A stretch of 64,000 bases of DNA, from assembly GCF_900115465.1 (NCBI RefSeq), contig NZ_FOWN01000013.1, positions 1-64,000 of the forward strand, in the 5' to 3' direction. This stretch comes from Halolactibacillus alkaliphilus (GTDB taxonomy: Bacteria > Bacillota > Bacilli > Bacillales > Amphibacillaceae). The translations under genes and the position numbers were made by a program. Shown here in pieces: positions 18,622 through 27,472 of the stretch. Below the pieces are notes generated by a model. It made no database searches, was not told the DNA's origin, and saw nothing but the letters and a program-made list of their open reading frames with translations. The stretch's first letter is position 1. Every line of letters starts with the position of its first letter.

Positions 18622-19476
18622 GTGTTTTTATTTGAAGTTAAACGTATAGTGATTGTGATAATTGGGGCACTTATCAATGCGATTGCACTGAATTTCTTCT
18701 TTATTAGTGCAGACGTCTATGCGAGTGGTTTTACCGGTATCGCTCAATTATTATCAACAGTTTTTAGTCAATTTTTTGGTATTGATTTTATTTCGACAGG
18801 TATCTTGCTGTTACTCTTAAATATTCCTGTGTTTCTGATGGGATGGTTTAAAGTTGGTAAGCATTTCACCCTATACAGTATGCTATCAGTCGGTATGTCT
18901 ACATTTTTCTTAGAAATTATTCCGGTGTACAGTTTTTCAGATGATATCATGTTGAACGCGGTATTTGGAGGAGTACTTGGTGGATTTGCTGTTGGCATCA
19001 CTCTAAAGTGGGGGGCGTCTACGGGTGGCTCAGATATACTAGCTATGATACTTTCTCGGATGAAAGATCGTCCAATCGGCCTTTACTTGATGATCGTCAA
19101 TGGTATTATTATCTTCTTCGCGGGTGTTTTAAATGAACCAGAAAATGCGCTTTATACTCTACTCGCTTTATATGTAGCAACCAGAGTCATCGATGGCATT
19201 CATACACGCCATGAGAAGGTTACCGCAATGATTGTGACAAAGAAGACAGAGGAACTCTCAACGGCCATTCACCAACAAGTCGTAAGGGGCATCACCATTT
19301 TACCTGCTAGAGGAGCATATACAAAAGAGGATAAATCTATGCTTGTTGTCGTTATTACTCGCTATGAGCTATATGATTTAGAACGGATTATATATGAAAC
19401 AGATCCTGAGGCATTTACGAATATTGTTCAAACAGCCGGCGTTTTTGGCTTCTTCAGAAAAGAACAATTGGATTAA
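18622..19476 (+). CDS. YitT family membrane protein (DUF161 + DUF2179)
   Basis: A 284-residue integral membrane protein. Five or six hydrophobic segments fill the first 185 residues, with GxSTGGSDILAMILSR in the conserved loop, followed by a cytoplasmic DUF2179 domain (about 195-280, EKVTAMIVTKKTEELSTAI). Members are widespread in Bacillaceae; the transported or sensed ligand is unknown. GTG 18622 follows AGGGGG by seven bases. Monocistronic, with a terminator after it. Confidence 0.88.
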   Translation: MFLFEVKRIVIVIIGALINAIALNFFFISADVYASGFTGIAQLLSTVFSQFFGIDFISTGILLLLLNIPVFLMGWFKVGKHFTLYSMLSVGMSTFFLEIIPVYSFSDDIMLNAVFGGVLGGFAVGITLKWGASTGGSDILAMILSRMKDRPIGLYLMIVNGIIIFFAGVLNEPENALYTLLALYVATRVIDGIHTRHEKVTAMIVTKKTEELSTAIHQQVVRGITILPARGAYTKEDKSMLVVVITRYELYDLERIIYETDPEAFTNIVQTAGVFGFFRKEQLD

Positions 19477-19504
19477 ATAGAGTTAAAAAATTGATAAAAT
19501 GGTA

Positions 19505-19552
19505 AACCGACACCACGTGGCGGAATGTTATTACATGTTGTCGGTTCTTCTT
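19505..19552 (+). terminator. Terminator after the YitT gene
   Basis: AACCGACA pairs with TGTCGGTT across a 26-base loop, then CTTCTT. The T-run is short. Confidence 0.6.
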
Positions 19553-19587
19553 AAAAAAGATTATGTTACACTATAAAAGAAGTAAAC

Positions 19588-19691
19588 ACTATGTCACTAC
19601 ATAGGAAAAACATTACCTCCCCTAATGGCTATATTTCGACAATTCGGTAATGTTAAGGTAAAAGCTCGTGACGCTAATGTCCGAGCTTTTT
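19588..19691 (+). ncRNA. Structured leader or small RNA before the histidine kinase gene, unidentified
   Basis: Three elements follow one another: a small hairpin CTATG/CATAG, a 9-bp long-range stem AACATTACC (19609-19617) with GGTAATGTT (19646-19654), and an intrinsic terminator AAAGCTCG/CGAGCTTT plus T-run ending near 19691. The kinase gene starts 90 bases later. This is the layout of a riboswitch-type attenuator or a small RNA, but it matches no class I know. A promoter could be near 19570, where boxes are weak. Confidence 0.5.
19661..19691 (+). terminator. Intrinsic terminator upstream of the histidine kinase gene
   Basis: AAAGCTCG pairs with CGAGCTTT around a 13-base loop, followed by further T. 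Because it stands 90 bases before the kinase start codon, it either ends a small RNA or attenuates the kinase transcript. Confidence 0.8.
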
Positions 19692-19780
19692 TTCTGCATT
19701 ATTTTAATCTTTTACCTGCATTACATTTAATACGCGTTATAATAGAAGAACTACGCGTTGTGATTGGAGCGATAATTTAT

Positions 19781-22066
19781 ATGAAAAGGCGTGTTTTAAT
19801 TACATATCCTCAGTTGATGATAAAGATTACAATCATTTCGATCATCATACATAGCTATTTGTTTTTTAATAATTTAGATCCGTTTATTGGTATTACACTT
19901 GAACAACAGGAAATAAGCAATTCTTATGCTGTTTCTGATTTACATCGACTAGGATGGGCAAGGGCGGTTGGTATATTAGAAGGAGATGTGATTGTTTCTA
20001 TTGATGACATAGAAACAAGTAAGTTTCCAACGGTTATCCGCAACATGAAGATTGAAGGCGCTTCAACACTGACAGTTGAGAGAGGTTATCGTCTTTTATC
20101 TTATCGTGTGCGTTATGTTCCGGACGTATTTTTGCAATATTTCTTTTATTTAATTCTTCCAACACTTTATTTTCTTATTAGTCTACTGTTTGCTTATTTA
20201 AATATTAAGCGTAAAGAACATGACTTAAGTACGGTGTTAATTACATTAACGATGTTTGTCATTAGCATCGCGTATAATGCATCCAGCCTTGAGATTAAGT
20301 TGAATATTTTAGCTGAATTTTTACTCGTGACGAGTTTTTTAATTGCACCAAGTCTCTTTTTTCATTTTGTTTACGAGTTTTTCAAACAAAAGCAAGCGGT
20401 TTGGTTTAACTGGTGGATGGTGCAATCTCTCTATTTATTTAGCGGAATTACGATTGTTTTCTCATTCTTTGTCTATGACCAATTAGATATCAATGATTTG
20501 ATTTTACCGGCTTTTAGTATCAGTGTCTTTTGGATTCTTGTTCAGATGGTTAATGGTTTAACGCAACTATCAAGAGAATCGGATAAAGACACATTATATG
20601 GTTTGTTTTATGCGATTGGTCTTGGCGTCGTGCCGTATATCCTTTTTTACATTATCCCATATTTCGTGATTGGTGAAGGCATCATTCCTTTTGAGTATGT
20701 GAATATCTTTGTCTTCTTTATACCAGCAGGCTTAATGTATATGATTTTAACTAATCAGCTGTATTTATTAAGAGTGCAAATTAAAAAGTTACCTTACTAT
20801 TTTATTATCTCGACTTTTTTATCAGCTGTGTTAACGTTACTGCACCTAATGTTGTTTGAAAGCTCGTTTCAATTTAGAAAAGAGTTCAGCTTGTTTTCTT
20901 ATACTTTAATGGTCATTTTAGGGTTGTTCTTTGTGAAAAAACAAATAGAACATTATTTTAAACCGCAGTTATTCGTTTCAACCAATGATTTTCAAGCCAG
21001 TTACTATCGTTTCAGTACGCATTTACAAACACATCATACGCGAGGTGATGTTATTCAAAGTTTTGTAAGAGAAGTCAAAGAAGTTATCCCTTTAGAACAT
21101 TTTAAGATACTTAAGCATCAAGCGATGCTGATGCCTGATAAAAATAGTTTAGTCCTTCCAGATCGCTATATACCATTATTAGACTACTATGGACATTATC
21201 GACTGGATGTTGGGAAGTTAGTTGGACGTTTTGGTCTTTATGCGATTCCGATAAATAATTATAAAGGGGAATTATTTGTTTTCTTCTTTCAGCCAAAACA
21301 ACTATTGAATCAAGATCAATTGAATTATGTCTCTACACTTGTTCAATTTGTTAACTTAGCGTTAGAGAACAGAACACGTATTGAAGATTTGTTAGAAGAG
21401 CTAGAACAAGCAAAGCACCATGAGAATATGGAGTGGCTGTCGCGGTTGCTTTTTGAATGGTCTGAAATTGAAAGAAAGCAACTGGCGTTAGATTTACACG
21501 ATACGTTTTTACAAGATTTGATTGTGTTAAAACGAGATTTAGAAACGTTGAGGAAATCTAAAGCGGCTACGAGTAGCGATTATTTAGCGATAGAAGAGCG
21601 CCTGCAAGATGTTATCTATGATATTCGTGAAACAACGAGACATTTATATCCTACGATTCTTGATGAGGTGGGGCTTTTAGAAGCAATAAAAGAACTGATT
21701 GAAAAATTCGAATTACAATGTAATAGTAAACTCTATTTAACAACAAACATTGATGCGTCTTTTCATCAATCAAGGTTTATGAAGCTATTAATTTATCGTG
21801 CTGTACAAGAGTTATTAGCCAATGCAAATAAGCATGCGAAAGCGAGTACAGTTAAACTAGATATTATGAATAAGAAACAAGGGATTACTATTGATTATTT
21901 TGATGATGGGGTTGGTGTGGATATAACCCAACAAGCGACCGATGATGACCACCATCTTGGTTTGTTTGCTTTAAATGAGCGAGTGAAAAGTATTAAAGGA
22001 AGCTTTGATTTTAAATCAGCAATTGGTGAAGGGGTCACCATTCATATTTATATTCCATATAGTTAG
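19781..22066 (+). CDS. Membrane sensor histidine kinase, ComP-like (NarX/DegS class)
   Basis: A 761-residue kinase that should phosphorylate the response regulator encoded next to it. After an N-terminal membrane segment there is a PDZ-like extracellular stretch (about 40-105), as in ComP, then about eight more membrane segments (to ~385), a cytoplasmic linker, HisKA_3 with the phosphorylated His in LALDLHDTFLQDL (about residue 570), and an HATPase with LLANANKHAKAS and DDGVGVDI. ATG 19781 is chosen because the frame upstream runs through a terminator. No comX/comQ-like genes precede it, so the signal is unknown. Confidence 0.85.
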   Translation: MKRRVLITYPQLMIKITIISIIIHSYLFFNNLDPFIGITLEQQEISNSYAVSDLHRLGWARAVGILEGDVIVSIDDIETSKFPTVIRNMKIEGASTLTVERGYRLLSYRVRYVPDVFLQYFFYLILPTLYFLISLLFAYLNIKRKEHDLSTVLITLTMFVISIAYNASSLEIKLNILAEFLLVTSFLIAPSLFFHFVYEFFKQKQAVWFNWWMVQSLYLFSGITIVFSFFVYDQLDINDLILPAFSISVFWILVQMVNGLTQLSRESDKDTLYGLFYAIGLGVVPYILFYIIPYFVIGEGIIPFEYVNIFVFFIPAGLMYMILTNQLYLLRVQIKKLPYYFIISTFLSAVLTLLHLMLFESSFQFRKEFSLFSYTLMVILGLFFVKKQIEHYFKPQLFVSTNDFQASYYRFSTHLQTHHTRGDVIQSFVREVKEVIPLEHFKILKHQAMLMPDKNSLVLPDRYIPLLDYYGHYRLDVGKLVGRFGLYAIPINNYKGELFVFFFQPKQLLNQDQLNYVSTLVQFVNLALENRTRIEDLLEELEQAKHHENMEWLSRLLFEWSEIERKQLALDLHDTFLQDLIVLKRDLETLRKSKAATSSDYLAIEERLQDVIYDIRETTRHLYPTILDEVGLLEAIKELIEKFELQCNSKLYLTTNIDASFHQSRFMKLLIYRAVQELLANANKHAKASTVKLDIMNKKQGITIDYFDDGVGVDITQQATDDDHHLGLFALNERVKSIKGSFDFKSAIGEGVTIHIYIPYS

Positions 22067-22076
22067 GAGTGATAGG

Positions 22077-22724
22077 ATGCCTTATCAGATTTTACTTGTA
22101 GATGATCATAAAATTGTCGGACAAGGAACGAAACGTTTATTAGAGGAATCAGGAGATTTAACTGTAGATTATGTATCATCAGGTGCGGAGGCGCTTGAGA
22201 GAGTGAAGTCCCATGACTATGATTTATTTATTGTGGACCTGCATATGCCTAAAATGAATGGCATTGATTTAACGCAAAACATTAGAGAGTATCAGTCAAA
22301 TGCACGAATCCTTATTTACACAGGTTATGATACGACGGCGTATTTTAATAAACTTGTTCAATTAGGGGCAGTTGGCTTCATCAGTAAAAACTTTTCGAAT
22401 GATCAATTAATTTATGCGGTAATGTGTGCCCTGCATGACTTAGCTGTTGTGCCTCAAGAGTGGCTAAATACACTAAAACGAGATGACCAAAAGGTTATGA
22501 TTGGTAGTGGGCAACAAGTGTCCTTAACAGATGTTGAACATGAGGTGCTTCAATATGTAGAAAAGGGTCATTCGAATGATGAAATTGCTGCTGAAATTCA
22601 TGTGAGTAAACGAACAGTTGAACGTTATTTAACGAAAATCTTTCAGAAATTACATGTCACATCTCGAGCGGATGCGATTACAGAAGGAAAACGGTTAGGA
22701 ATCCTTGTGAATTTAAACTATTAA
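22077..22724 (+). CDS. LuxR/NarL-type response regulator, ComA-like
   Basis: A 215-residue regulator: receiver domain 1-120 with acidic pocket LLVDDHK, phospho-acceptor Asp in LFIVDLHMPKMNG and Lys in GFISKNFS, and a C-terminal LuxR helix-turn-helix (SNDEIAAEIHVSKRTVERYL, about 165-184). ATG 22077 follows the kinase stop by ten bases, and its ribosome binding site TAGGAG overlaps that stop codon. The pair is probably cotranscribed. Target genes are not evident. Confidence 0.9.
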   Translation: MPYQILLVDDHKIVGQGTKRLLEESGDLTVDYVSSGAEALERVKSHDYDLFIVDLHMPKMNGIDLTQNIREYQSNARILIYTGYDTTAYFNKLVQLGAVGFISKNFSNDQLIYAVMCALHDLAVVPQEWLNTLKRDDQKVMIGSGQQVSLTDVEHEVLQYVEKGHSNDEIAAEIHVSKRTVERYLTKIFQKLHVTSRADAITEGKRLGILVNLNY

Positions 22725-22791
22725 TATGAAATGACCGCCGTCTAAAATTCGTATGTATTTTTGAGAAAGAGGTCTTATCACCCAAAATGAC

Positions 22792-22834
22792 AAAGGAACT
22801 GCAAAAGTCATCCGGAGATGTTTGCGGTTCCTTT
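22792..22834. terminator. Bidirectional terminator
   Basis: AAAGGAACTGCAAA pairs with TTTGCGGTTCCTTT, with T on both outer sides. It serves the convergent response regulator and Nfu_N genes. Confidence 0.85.
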
Positions 22835-22839
22835 GTTGT

Positions 22840-23112
22840 TTATAGTTGGTCATAGCCGTAGTGTGTCATTATATTTTTGACCTTAGGCGTCAGGTCTTCC
22901 CATGATGTGTGAGTGTCTTTAATAATGGTGACAAAATACTGATAACCAAAGACATTATCTACCCCATCTATGACTAATAAGTCATTTAATATAGCGTAAT
23001 TACTTGTCTCCCCTTTGTGTAAAGGATAACTACTATTACCAGCAAACATTTGTTTAGGAGAAGTGAATTTCTTCGCCTGTGGGTTTGGCGTTGGTTCAAC
23101 TAGAATGGTCAT
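22840..23112 (-). CDS. Nfu N-terminal domain protein
   Basis: A 90-residue protein that consists only of the Nfu_N/scaffold N-domain (VEPTPNPQAKKFTSPKQMF at residues 5-23; IDGVDNVFGYQYFVTI). It lacks the CxxC NifU-like domain that carries iron-sulfur clusters, so it is not a complete Nfu carrier. Stand-alone forms are common in Bacillaceae; their role is not established. ATG at 23112 follows AAGGAGG. It lies 11 bases after the HAD phosphatase gene and is probably cotranscribed with it. Confidence 0.85.
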   Translation of the reverse strand: MTILVEPTPNPQAKKFTSPKQMFAGNSSYPLHKGETSNYAILNDLLVIDGVDNVFGYQYFVTIIKDTHTSWEDLTPKVKNIMTHYGYDQL

Positions 23113-23123
23113 GTTAAGCCTCC

Positions 23124-23939
23124 TTAAGTAAAATCAAAATATGTTTCTAAAAATTTAGCGACTCCATCCTCATCATTTGTCGCCGTTGTTTCATTAATAA
23201 CGGCATCAAGACAGGCATTGCCGTTTGCCATTTTCACTCCTACCCCAGCATAGTCAAGCATTTCCAAATCATTATCTTCATCACCAAATGCCACGACATT
23301 TGCTTGGTCGATGTGGTAGTAGTGAGCGATACGCTTTAAACCAACAGCTTTATTCATCCCTTCACGAACAATTTCAATCATATTCCAAGGAGCACCCCAC
23401 TTACGATGTTCAATTACATCAGCATGATCATCATCAAGTTTTTGACGTAATGCCTCAACATGTTCATCCTTCGGATGAATGAGTAAGGATGTGGGGTCAT
23501 GTTTAAGTGTATTTTTTAAACTGCCGATTGTAATAGGATCTTCTTCTTTTTGCGTGTGCAAAATGGTCAAAATCTCTTCATCATAGCGATCTAGAAAGAC
23601 GTCATCTTTAACTTCTGCCATAATGTTCTTTACTTCAAATTCATAACAGGTCTGAATAATTTTTCTTGCGGTACGTACACCGAGTGGTGAATGTAACGCT
23701 TGCCACTTTGGATTGGTTGGGTGATGCAGGAGCGCCCCGTTGAAATTTACCATAGGTGTATCAAGTGCTAATTCATGATAATAATCAATACTTGCCCGGT
23801 GTGGACGCCCTGTTGCGATGACAACCGTATGACCAAGTTCACGGACTTTTTTAATAGCCGCTTTATTTCTCTTACTAATTGTTTGAGTCGATGTTAATAA
23901 TGTGCCATCTAAGTCTAAGGCAATTAAATGTTTTTTCAT
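23124..23939 (-). CDS. HAD superfamily Cof-type phosphatase
   Basis: A 271-residue cytoplasmic phosphatase of the HAD IIB (Cof) group. Motif I is ALDLDGTLL (residues 6-14, nucleophile Asp8), motif II VVIATGRP, motif III the Lys of MNKAVGLK and motif IV FGDEDNDLEML. ATG at 23939 follows GGAGAG; the frame upstream is not coding. Substrates of such enzymes are usually sugar phosphates or flavin-related phosphates, and cannot be predicted. It is transcribed with the Nfu_N gene. Confidence 0.88.
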   Translation of the reverse strand: MKKHLIALDLDGTLLTSTQTISKRNKAAIKKVRELGHTVVIATGRPHRASIDYYHELALDTPMVNFNGALLHHPTNPKWQALHSPLGVRTARKIIQTCYEFEVKNIMAEVKDDVFLDRYDEEILTILHTQKEEDPITIGSLKNTLKHDPTSLLIHPKDEHVEALRQKLDDDHADVIEHRKWGAPWNMIEIVREGMNKAVGLKRIAHYYHIDQANVVAFGDEDNDLEMLDYAGVGVKMANGNACLDAVINETTATNDEDGVAKFLETYFDFT

Positions 23940-24146
23940 GTTTTCACTCTCCAGTTCTAGATATAAGTTTAAAGAAAAAATGACGAGATGTAAAGTAAAC
24001 ATCATGTCGACGATCCCTGACTGACGTTGCGTGGGTTCTCGCCCACTTCCTAACGCGCATAGTAGTGGTAGAAATTCACTTAAAATGTTAAAATAAACAA
24101 ATGAAGCGTATGTTACATACTAATTTAGAGGAAAGAAGGTAGAGGG

Positions 24147-24896
24147 ATGCAAGTTAAAAAGCAAAAATTGGATGACCAATGGTTGACGATTTGTGAACCA
24201 GAACTTAATCATGAAAAACCGCAAGAGACGATTGTCTACTACCACGGTGTAGGTGGTGAGGGTATTGATGAGCTCCCGCTCGCGTATCAGCTTGTTGAAG
24301 CTGGATTTCGTGTGATTTTACCTGATGCTTATTGCCACAGCAAATCAGATCGATTATCAAGAGAAGAACAAAATCGACGTTTTTTTGAAATCATTGATGT
24401 GACAAGTCAAAAATTATCGAAAATCTATCAGTGGTATTTGGATACCTATGCGCCATCTGCCAATCATTTATACGTAGGTGGGACGAGTATGGGAGGGATT
24501 ATAACAGCAATTGCTGTGAAAAAGTATCCATACATTAAAAAAGCGGCGATGTTGATGGGTACAGCTAAGCTGACAGATTTTTACCACTATATCACGGCTG
24601 ATATGAAAAAAGATGACTTTCCATTGACAGAAGCCGAAGAAGCACGTTTGTTAGAACATATCGAAACGCTTGATCTAAGTCAGGATTTGACCACTTTAAA
24701 TCATCGAGACTTATTCATTTGGCACGGTGAAGTGGATAACTATGTCCCGTTCCATTTGACAGAACAGTTTACAGAAGAATTAAGACAGAGCAAAGACTAT
24801 CAAGGACACGTGCACTTCATTAAAGAACCTGGCACAGGGCATAGAGTAAGTCGTTTGGCAAAGGATACATGTTGTGCTTTTTTTAAAGCCAAATAA
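24147..24896 (+). CDS. Alpha/beta hydrolase, putative esterase
   Basis: A 249-residue alpha/beta-hydrolase. It shows the oxyanion segment YYHGVGGEG (about 30-38), nucleophile Ser in GGTSMGG (about 112-118), Asp in HGEVDNYVP (about residue 197) and His in GTGHRVS (about 232). There is no signal peptide, so it is cytoplasmic. Similar proteins are annotated as prolyl-oligopeptidase-family esterases. Substrate unknown. It is monocistronic; its 5' region holds a GTGGG/CCCAC hairpin near 24030. Confidence 0.8.
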   Translation: MQVKKQKLDDQWLTICEPELNHEKPQETIVYYHGVGGEGIDELPLAYQLVEAGFRVILPDAYCHSKSDRLSREEQNRRFFEIIDVTSQKLSKIYQWYLDTYAPSANHLYVGGTSMGGIITAIAVKKYPYIKKAAMLMGTAKLTDFYHYITADMKKDDFPLTEAEEARLLEHIETLDLSQDLTTLNHRDLFIWHGEVDNYVPFHLTEQFTEELRQSKDYQGHVHFIKEPGTGHRVSRLAKDTCCAFFKAK

Positions 24897-25059
24897 GAAA
24901 TAATTTTACCCCTTACCTAAAATTCTTTTTTTACATGGAAGCGACTTTTTCGTCCAAAACGATAAATAAATGAAAATCATTTAACTTTCTCTTGAAATTG
25001 TTTATACTAAGAATAGGTTTTTAAAACTAAATGTTAAAAAAGATGGAGGGGTGTTAAAT

Positions 25060-25371
25060 ATGGATGAAGCATTACAAGAAAATTTAATTGGTGCATTAGA
25101 GAATGTAATTGACCCTGAGTTAGGCATTGATATTGTCAACTTAGGTCTCGTATATGGTGTTGATTTAAATGATGAGGGTACAGCCATTGTTACTATGACG
25201 TTAACAGCGATGGGATGTCCACTTGCAGGGCATATTGAAGCTGATGTGAAGCGGGCTTTGATGGATTTACCAGAAGTAAAAGAAACAGAAGTTAATATTG
25301 TCTGGTCACCACCATGGAGTAAAGACCGGATGTCGCGTTACGCAAAAATCGCCTTAGGTATTCCGGATTGA
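25060..25371 (+). CDS. DUF59/MIP18-family metal-sulfur cluster assembly factor (SufT-like)
   Basis: A 103-residue protein with the DUF59 fold: VIDPELGIDIVNLGLVYGV, then LTAMGCPLAGHIEADVKRAL with the conserved Cys, and the C-terminal WSPPWSKDRMS. Family members such as SufT help maturation of iron-sulfur proteins. ATG 25060 is preferred, eight bases after GGAGGGG; a GTG at 25051 overlaps that site. It stands alone. Confidence 0.9.
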   Translation: MDEALQENLIGALENVIDPELGIDIVNLGLVYGVDLNDEGTAIVTMTLTAMGCPLAGHIEADVKRALMDLPEVKETEVNIVWSPPWSKDRMSRYAKIALGIPD

Positions 25372-25417
25372 TTGAAACAAACATAATCAGCGACATTCGT
25401 TTGGCGCTATGTGGACA

Positions 25418-25449
25418 AAAAAAGAGAAGCTTTTACGGCTTCTCTTTTT
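25418..25449. terminator. Bidirectional terminator
   Basis: AAAGAGAAGC pairs with GCTTCTCTTT, with A-run before and T-run after. It separates the convergent DUF59 and fnr genes. Confidence 0.9.
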
Positions 25450-25455
25450 CGCATG

Positions 25456-26154
25456 TTAATTAATAGTGCAAAGCACAATAGGACATTGATCACAATTAAT
25501 GGCTTCCTTTAAATAATTTAGATCATGGATGATAATGTGCTGGTCATGATAACTAATGATATGTTGTTTTTTTAAATCATTCAACAAACGATTAACCGAC
25601 TCACGAGAGGTTGCGCAAAAGTTTGCAAGCGCTTGGTTTGTGAAGTTTTTAGTAATGATGATACCTTCAGTCGTTTGCTTGCCATAACTGTTGCTTAAAC
25701 GAATCAACGTCGAATAAAGGGCACCTTTTTTACCGTGAAGGACAAGGTCTCTAAACTTCGTTTGATCTTTTCGGTACATCAGTTGAGTATAGTTTAATAA
25801 GTCAAGCAATGCCTCAGCATCTGTCTTTAATGTTTGTTTTAATGCATCTTGCCGGAATACTAAAAGCGTCACATCTTCGATCACTTTCGCATCAACGAGA
25901 TATTGAATCGTTGAATCAATCACAAGCACTTCACCAATCAAGTCACCCGGTCCTAAGAAGCGTAACGATAATTCCCTGCCATCTGCTGTTGTTTTAGTAA
26001 TTAACACTTGTCCAGTTTTAATCAGGTAAAGGTCCGTTGCGGGGTCGCCTTGCCTAAATAAGAATTGATCTCTTGAAAGCTCTAACGTATAATCTGGTGA
26101 GGCAAAGTATTTAGCTGTAGTGGCATTTAGATGTTTAATTGGTAAGTTACCCAT
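25456..26154 (-). CDS. fnr: Crp/Fnr-family regulator, Bacillus-type Fnr with C-terminal Fe-S ligands
   Basis: A 232-residue regulator: cyclic-nucleotide-binding fold (about 20-130), dimerization helix, helix-turn-helix with NFCATSRESVNRLLNDL (about 175-195). The C-terminus carries Cys221-X2-Cys224-X4-Cys229, the same spacing as the three cysteines that hold the [4Fe-4S] cluster in B. subtilis Fnr. An aspartate in KFRDLVLHG may be the fourth ligand. It probably activates anaerobic genes when oxygen is absent. ATG at 26154 follows AGGAGG. It lies downstream of uppP on the same strand, about 50 bases apart. Confidence 0.82.
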   Translation of the reverse strand: MGNLPIKHLNATTAKYFASPDYTLELSRDQFLFRQGDPATDLYLIKTGQVLITKTTADGRELSLRFLGPGDLIGEVLVIDSTIQYLVDAKVIEDVTLLVFRQDALKQTLKTDAEALLDLLNYTQLMYRKDQTKFRDLVLHGKKGALYSTLIRLSNSYGKQTTEGIIITKNFTNQALANFCATSRESVNRLLNDLKKQHIISYHDQHIIIHDLNYLKEAINCDQCPIVLCTIN

Positions 26155-26204
26155 ACGAAGTGCCTCCTCTATATCATATTCACAACAAGTCCATGCTTAA
26201 GATA

Positions 26205-27023
26205 TTAAAGAATAAGAAAGGCGAATGTTCCAACAACAAGACAATAGATAGAGAAATAAATCAAGTTACCTCGTTCCATAATGTTCATGAACCAACGCAA
26301 TGAGAAATACGTAGCGATAAGCGCTGTAATAAAAGCGACAGTATATGGAATAACAAGCGCACTGGAACCAGCATCGAAGATATCTGATACTTTCAATAAG
26401 AACGTACCTAGAGAGACTGGTATGTACAATAAGAACGAAAAACGCAGGGCAGTTTCTTGTTTCATCCCAAGTAGCATAGCTGCAACAATCGTTGCGCCTG
26501 AACGGCTAATCCCAGGTATAAGTGCAACAGACTGACTAAGTCCTACAATAATGGCATCTTTTAAAGAAAGTTCACGGTCTGATTTTTGCCCTTTAAGGTT
26601 TCGGATAATAAATAACGCAATACCTGTAATAATAAGCGTGATACCAACCATTTTTGCGCCGGCAAATGTTTCAGCAATTAGATCTTCAAATAAAATACCG
26701 ATAATTCCTGCTGGGATGGTCGCAATGATTAAATAAACAATAAACATAAAATCTTGTTTCATGGCTGGTGTTTTTTTAGCTTTTGAAAAAACAAAACTAA
26801 GACCATTAGTAGCTAAACGGATGATATCGTTTCGATAAATTAAAAGCACCGCAAGTAATGAAGCAAAATTAACTAATACCTCAAAAGTTAAACTTTCCAT
26901 CTTCAAATTAAATAAATCTTGAAAAATGACTAAGTGGCCACTCGATGAAATCGGGATAGGCTCAGTAAAACCTTGGACAAAACCAAAAAACAAATAAAAC
27001 AACACTAAAGTAATAAATGACAT
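26205..27023 (-). CDS. uppP: Undecaprenyl-diphosphatase UppP (BacA)
   Basis: A 272-residue polytopic membrane enzyme that dephosphorylates undecaprenyl diphosphate to recycle the lipid carrier for peptidoglycan; it also gives bacitracin tolerance. Motifs: [14 protein letters not shown] near residues 16-29 with the (E/Q)xxxE-type acidic residues and SSSGH, and PGISRSGAT around residue 165. About eight membrane segments. ATG at 27023 follows TGGAGG; an in-frame codon farther up lacks a site. Confidence 0.93.
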   Translation of the reverse strand: MSFITLVLFYLFFGFVQGFTEPIPISSSGHLVIFQDLFNLKMESLTFEVLVNFASLLAVLLIYRNDIIRLATNGLSFVFSKAKKTPAMKQDFMFIVYLIIATIPAGIIGILFEDLIAETFAGAKMVGITLIITGIALFIIRNLKGQKSDRELSLKDAIIVGLSQSVALIPGISRSGATIVAAMLLGMKQETALRFSFLLYIPVSLGTFLLKVSDIFDAGSSALVIPYTVAFITALIATYFSLRWFMNIMERGNLIYFSIYCLVVGTFAFLIL

Positions 27024-27097
27024 ATTTTTTCCTCCATATCTTGTCACATGTTTTCTTCTACACCATATCCTAGCTTATAGGAAAGGAGTGAAGAAAT

Positions 27098-27466
27098 ATG
27101 CATTACTATTCTAAAAATGAGTTGCATCCATATATTAATCGTTATGTATGGGTTGAGACGAATGAAGGTGAAAGGATACAAGGGTATATTGCCTCAGTAG
27201 ATGATCAGTATGTACAATTAATTCTGACGGATGAGGCAAACCAAAGTATGTGGGACCGAAGCAATCGTCCACCTCAATATCAGCCGTGGCCATTACCACA
27301 CCGCCCACCTTACGGTCGCCCACCTTACGGTCGCCCACCTTACGGTCGTCCACCCTACGGCAGACCTCCTTACGGCAGACCACCATATTATCCATACCAA
27401 CAAAATCCATTTACACCGTTTCTATTACCGCTAGCTGCTCTGACAGCCATCGGCTTATTGTTTTAA
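27098..27466 (+). CDS. PPYGR-repeat protein with C-terminal hydrophobic tail, unknown function
   Basis: A 122-residue protein I do not recognise by function. Residues 1-50 form a small Sm-like beta-rich domain (RYVWVETNEGERIQGYIASV), residues about 57-97 are Pro/Tyr/Arg rich with five RPPYG repeats, and 107-122 is a hydrophobic tail. The architecture suggests an envelope-, coat- or surface-associated protein with a flexible basic linker; this is inference. The ribosome binding site AAAGGAGTG is strong. The repeat DNA is open in several other frames, which are shadows. Confidence 0.75.
   Translation: MHYYSKNELHPYINRYVWVETNEGERIQGYIASVDDQYVQLILTDEANQSMWDRSNRPPQYQPWPLPHRPPYGRPPYGRPPYGRPPYGRPPYGRPPYYPYQQNPFTPFLLPLAALTAIGLLF
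27301..27387 (+). repeat. 15-bp tandem repeat encoding RPPYG
   Basis: Five to six tandem copies of a unit close to CGCCCACCTTACGGT. The first three are almost identical, the later ones carry silent changes (CCC, CTC, GGC), so the repeat is kept at protein level while DNA drifts. Confidence 0.9.
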
Positions 27467-27472
27467 TCAACT

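Noticed and set aside
19625-19780. Upstream extension of the histidine kinase frame
   Set aside because: The extension passes through a terminator and a structured RNA, and has no ribosome binding site.
23225-23482. Plus-strand open frame inside the HAD phosphatase gene
   Set aside because: It is the antisense shadow of a clear HAD protein and has no family motif.
24003-24146. GTGGG/CCCAC hairpin before the esterase gene as a mobile-element end
   Set aside because: The flanks do not match the other IS200/IS605 remnants, and no tail of the GTAGTTCAA type is present.
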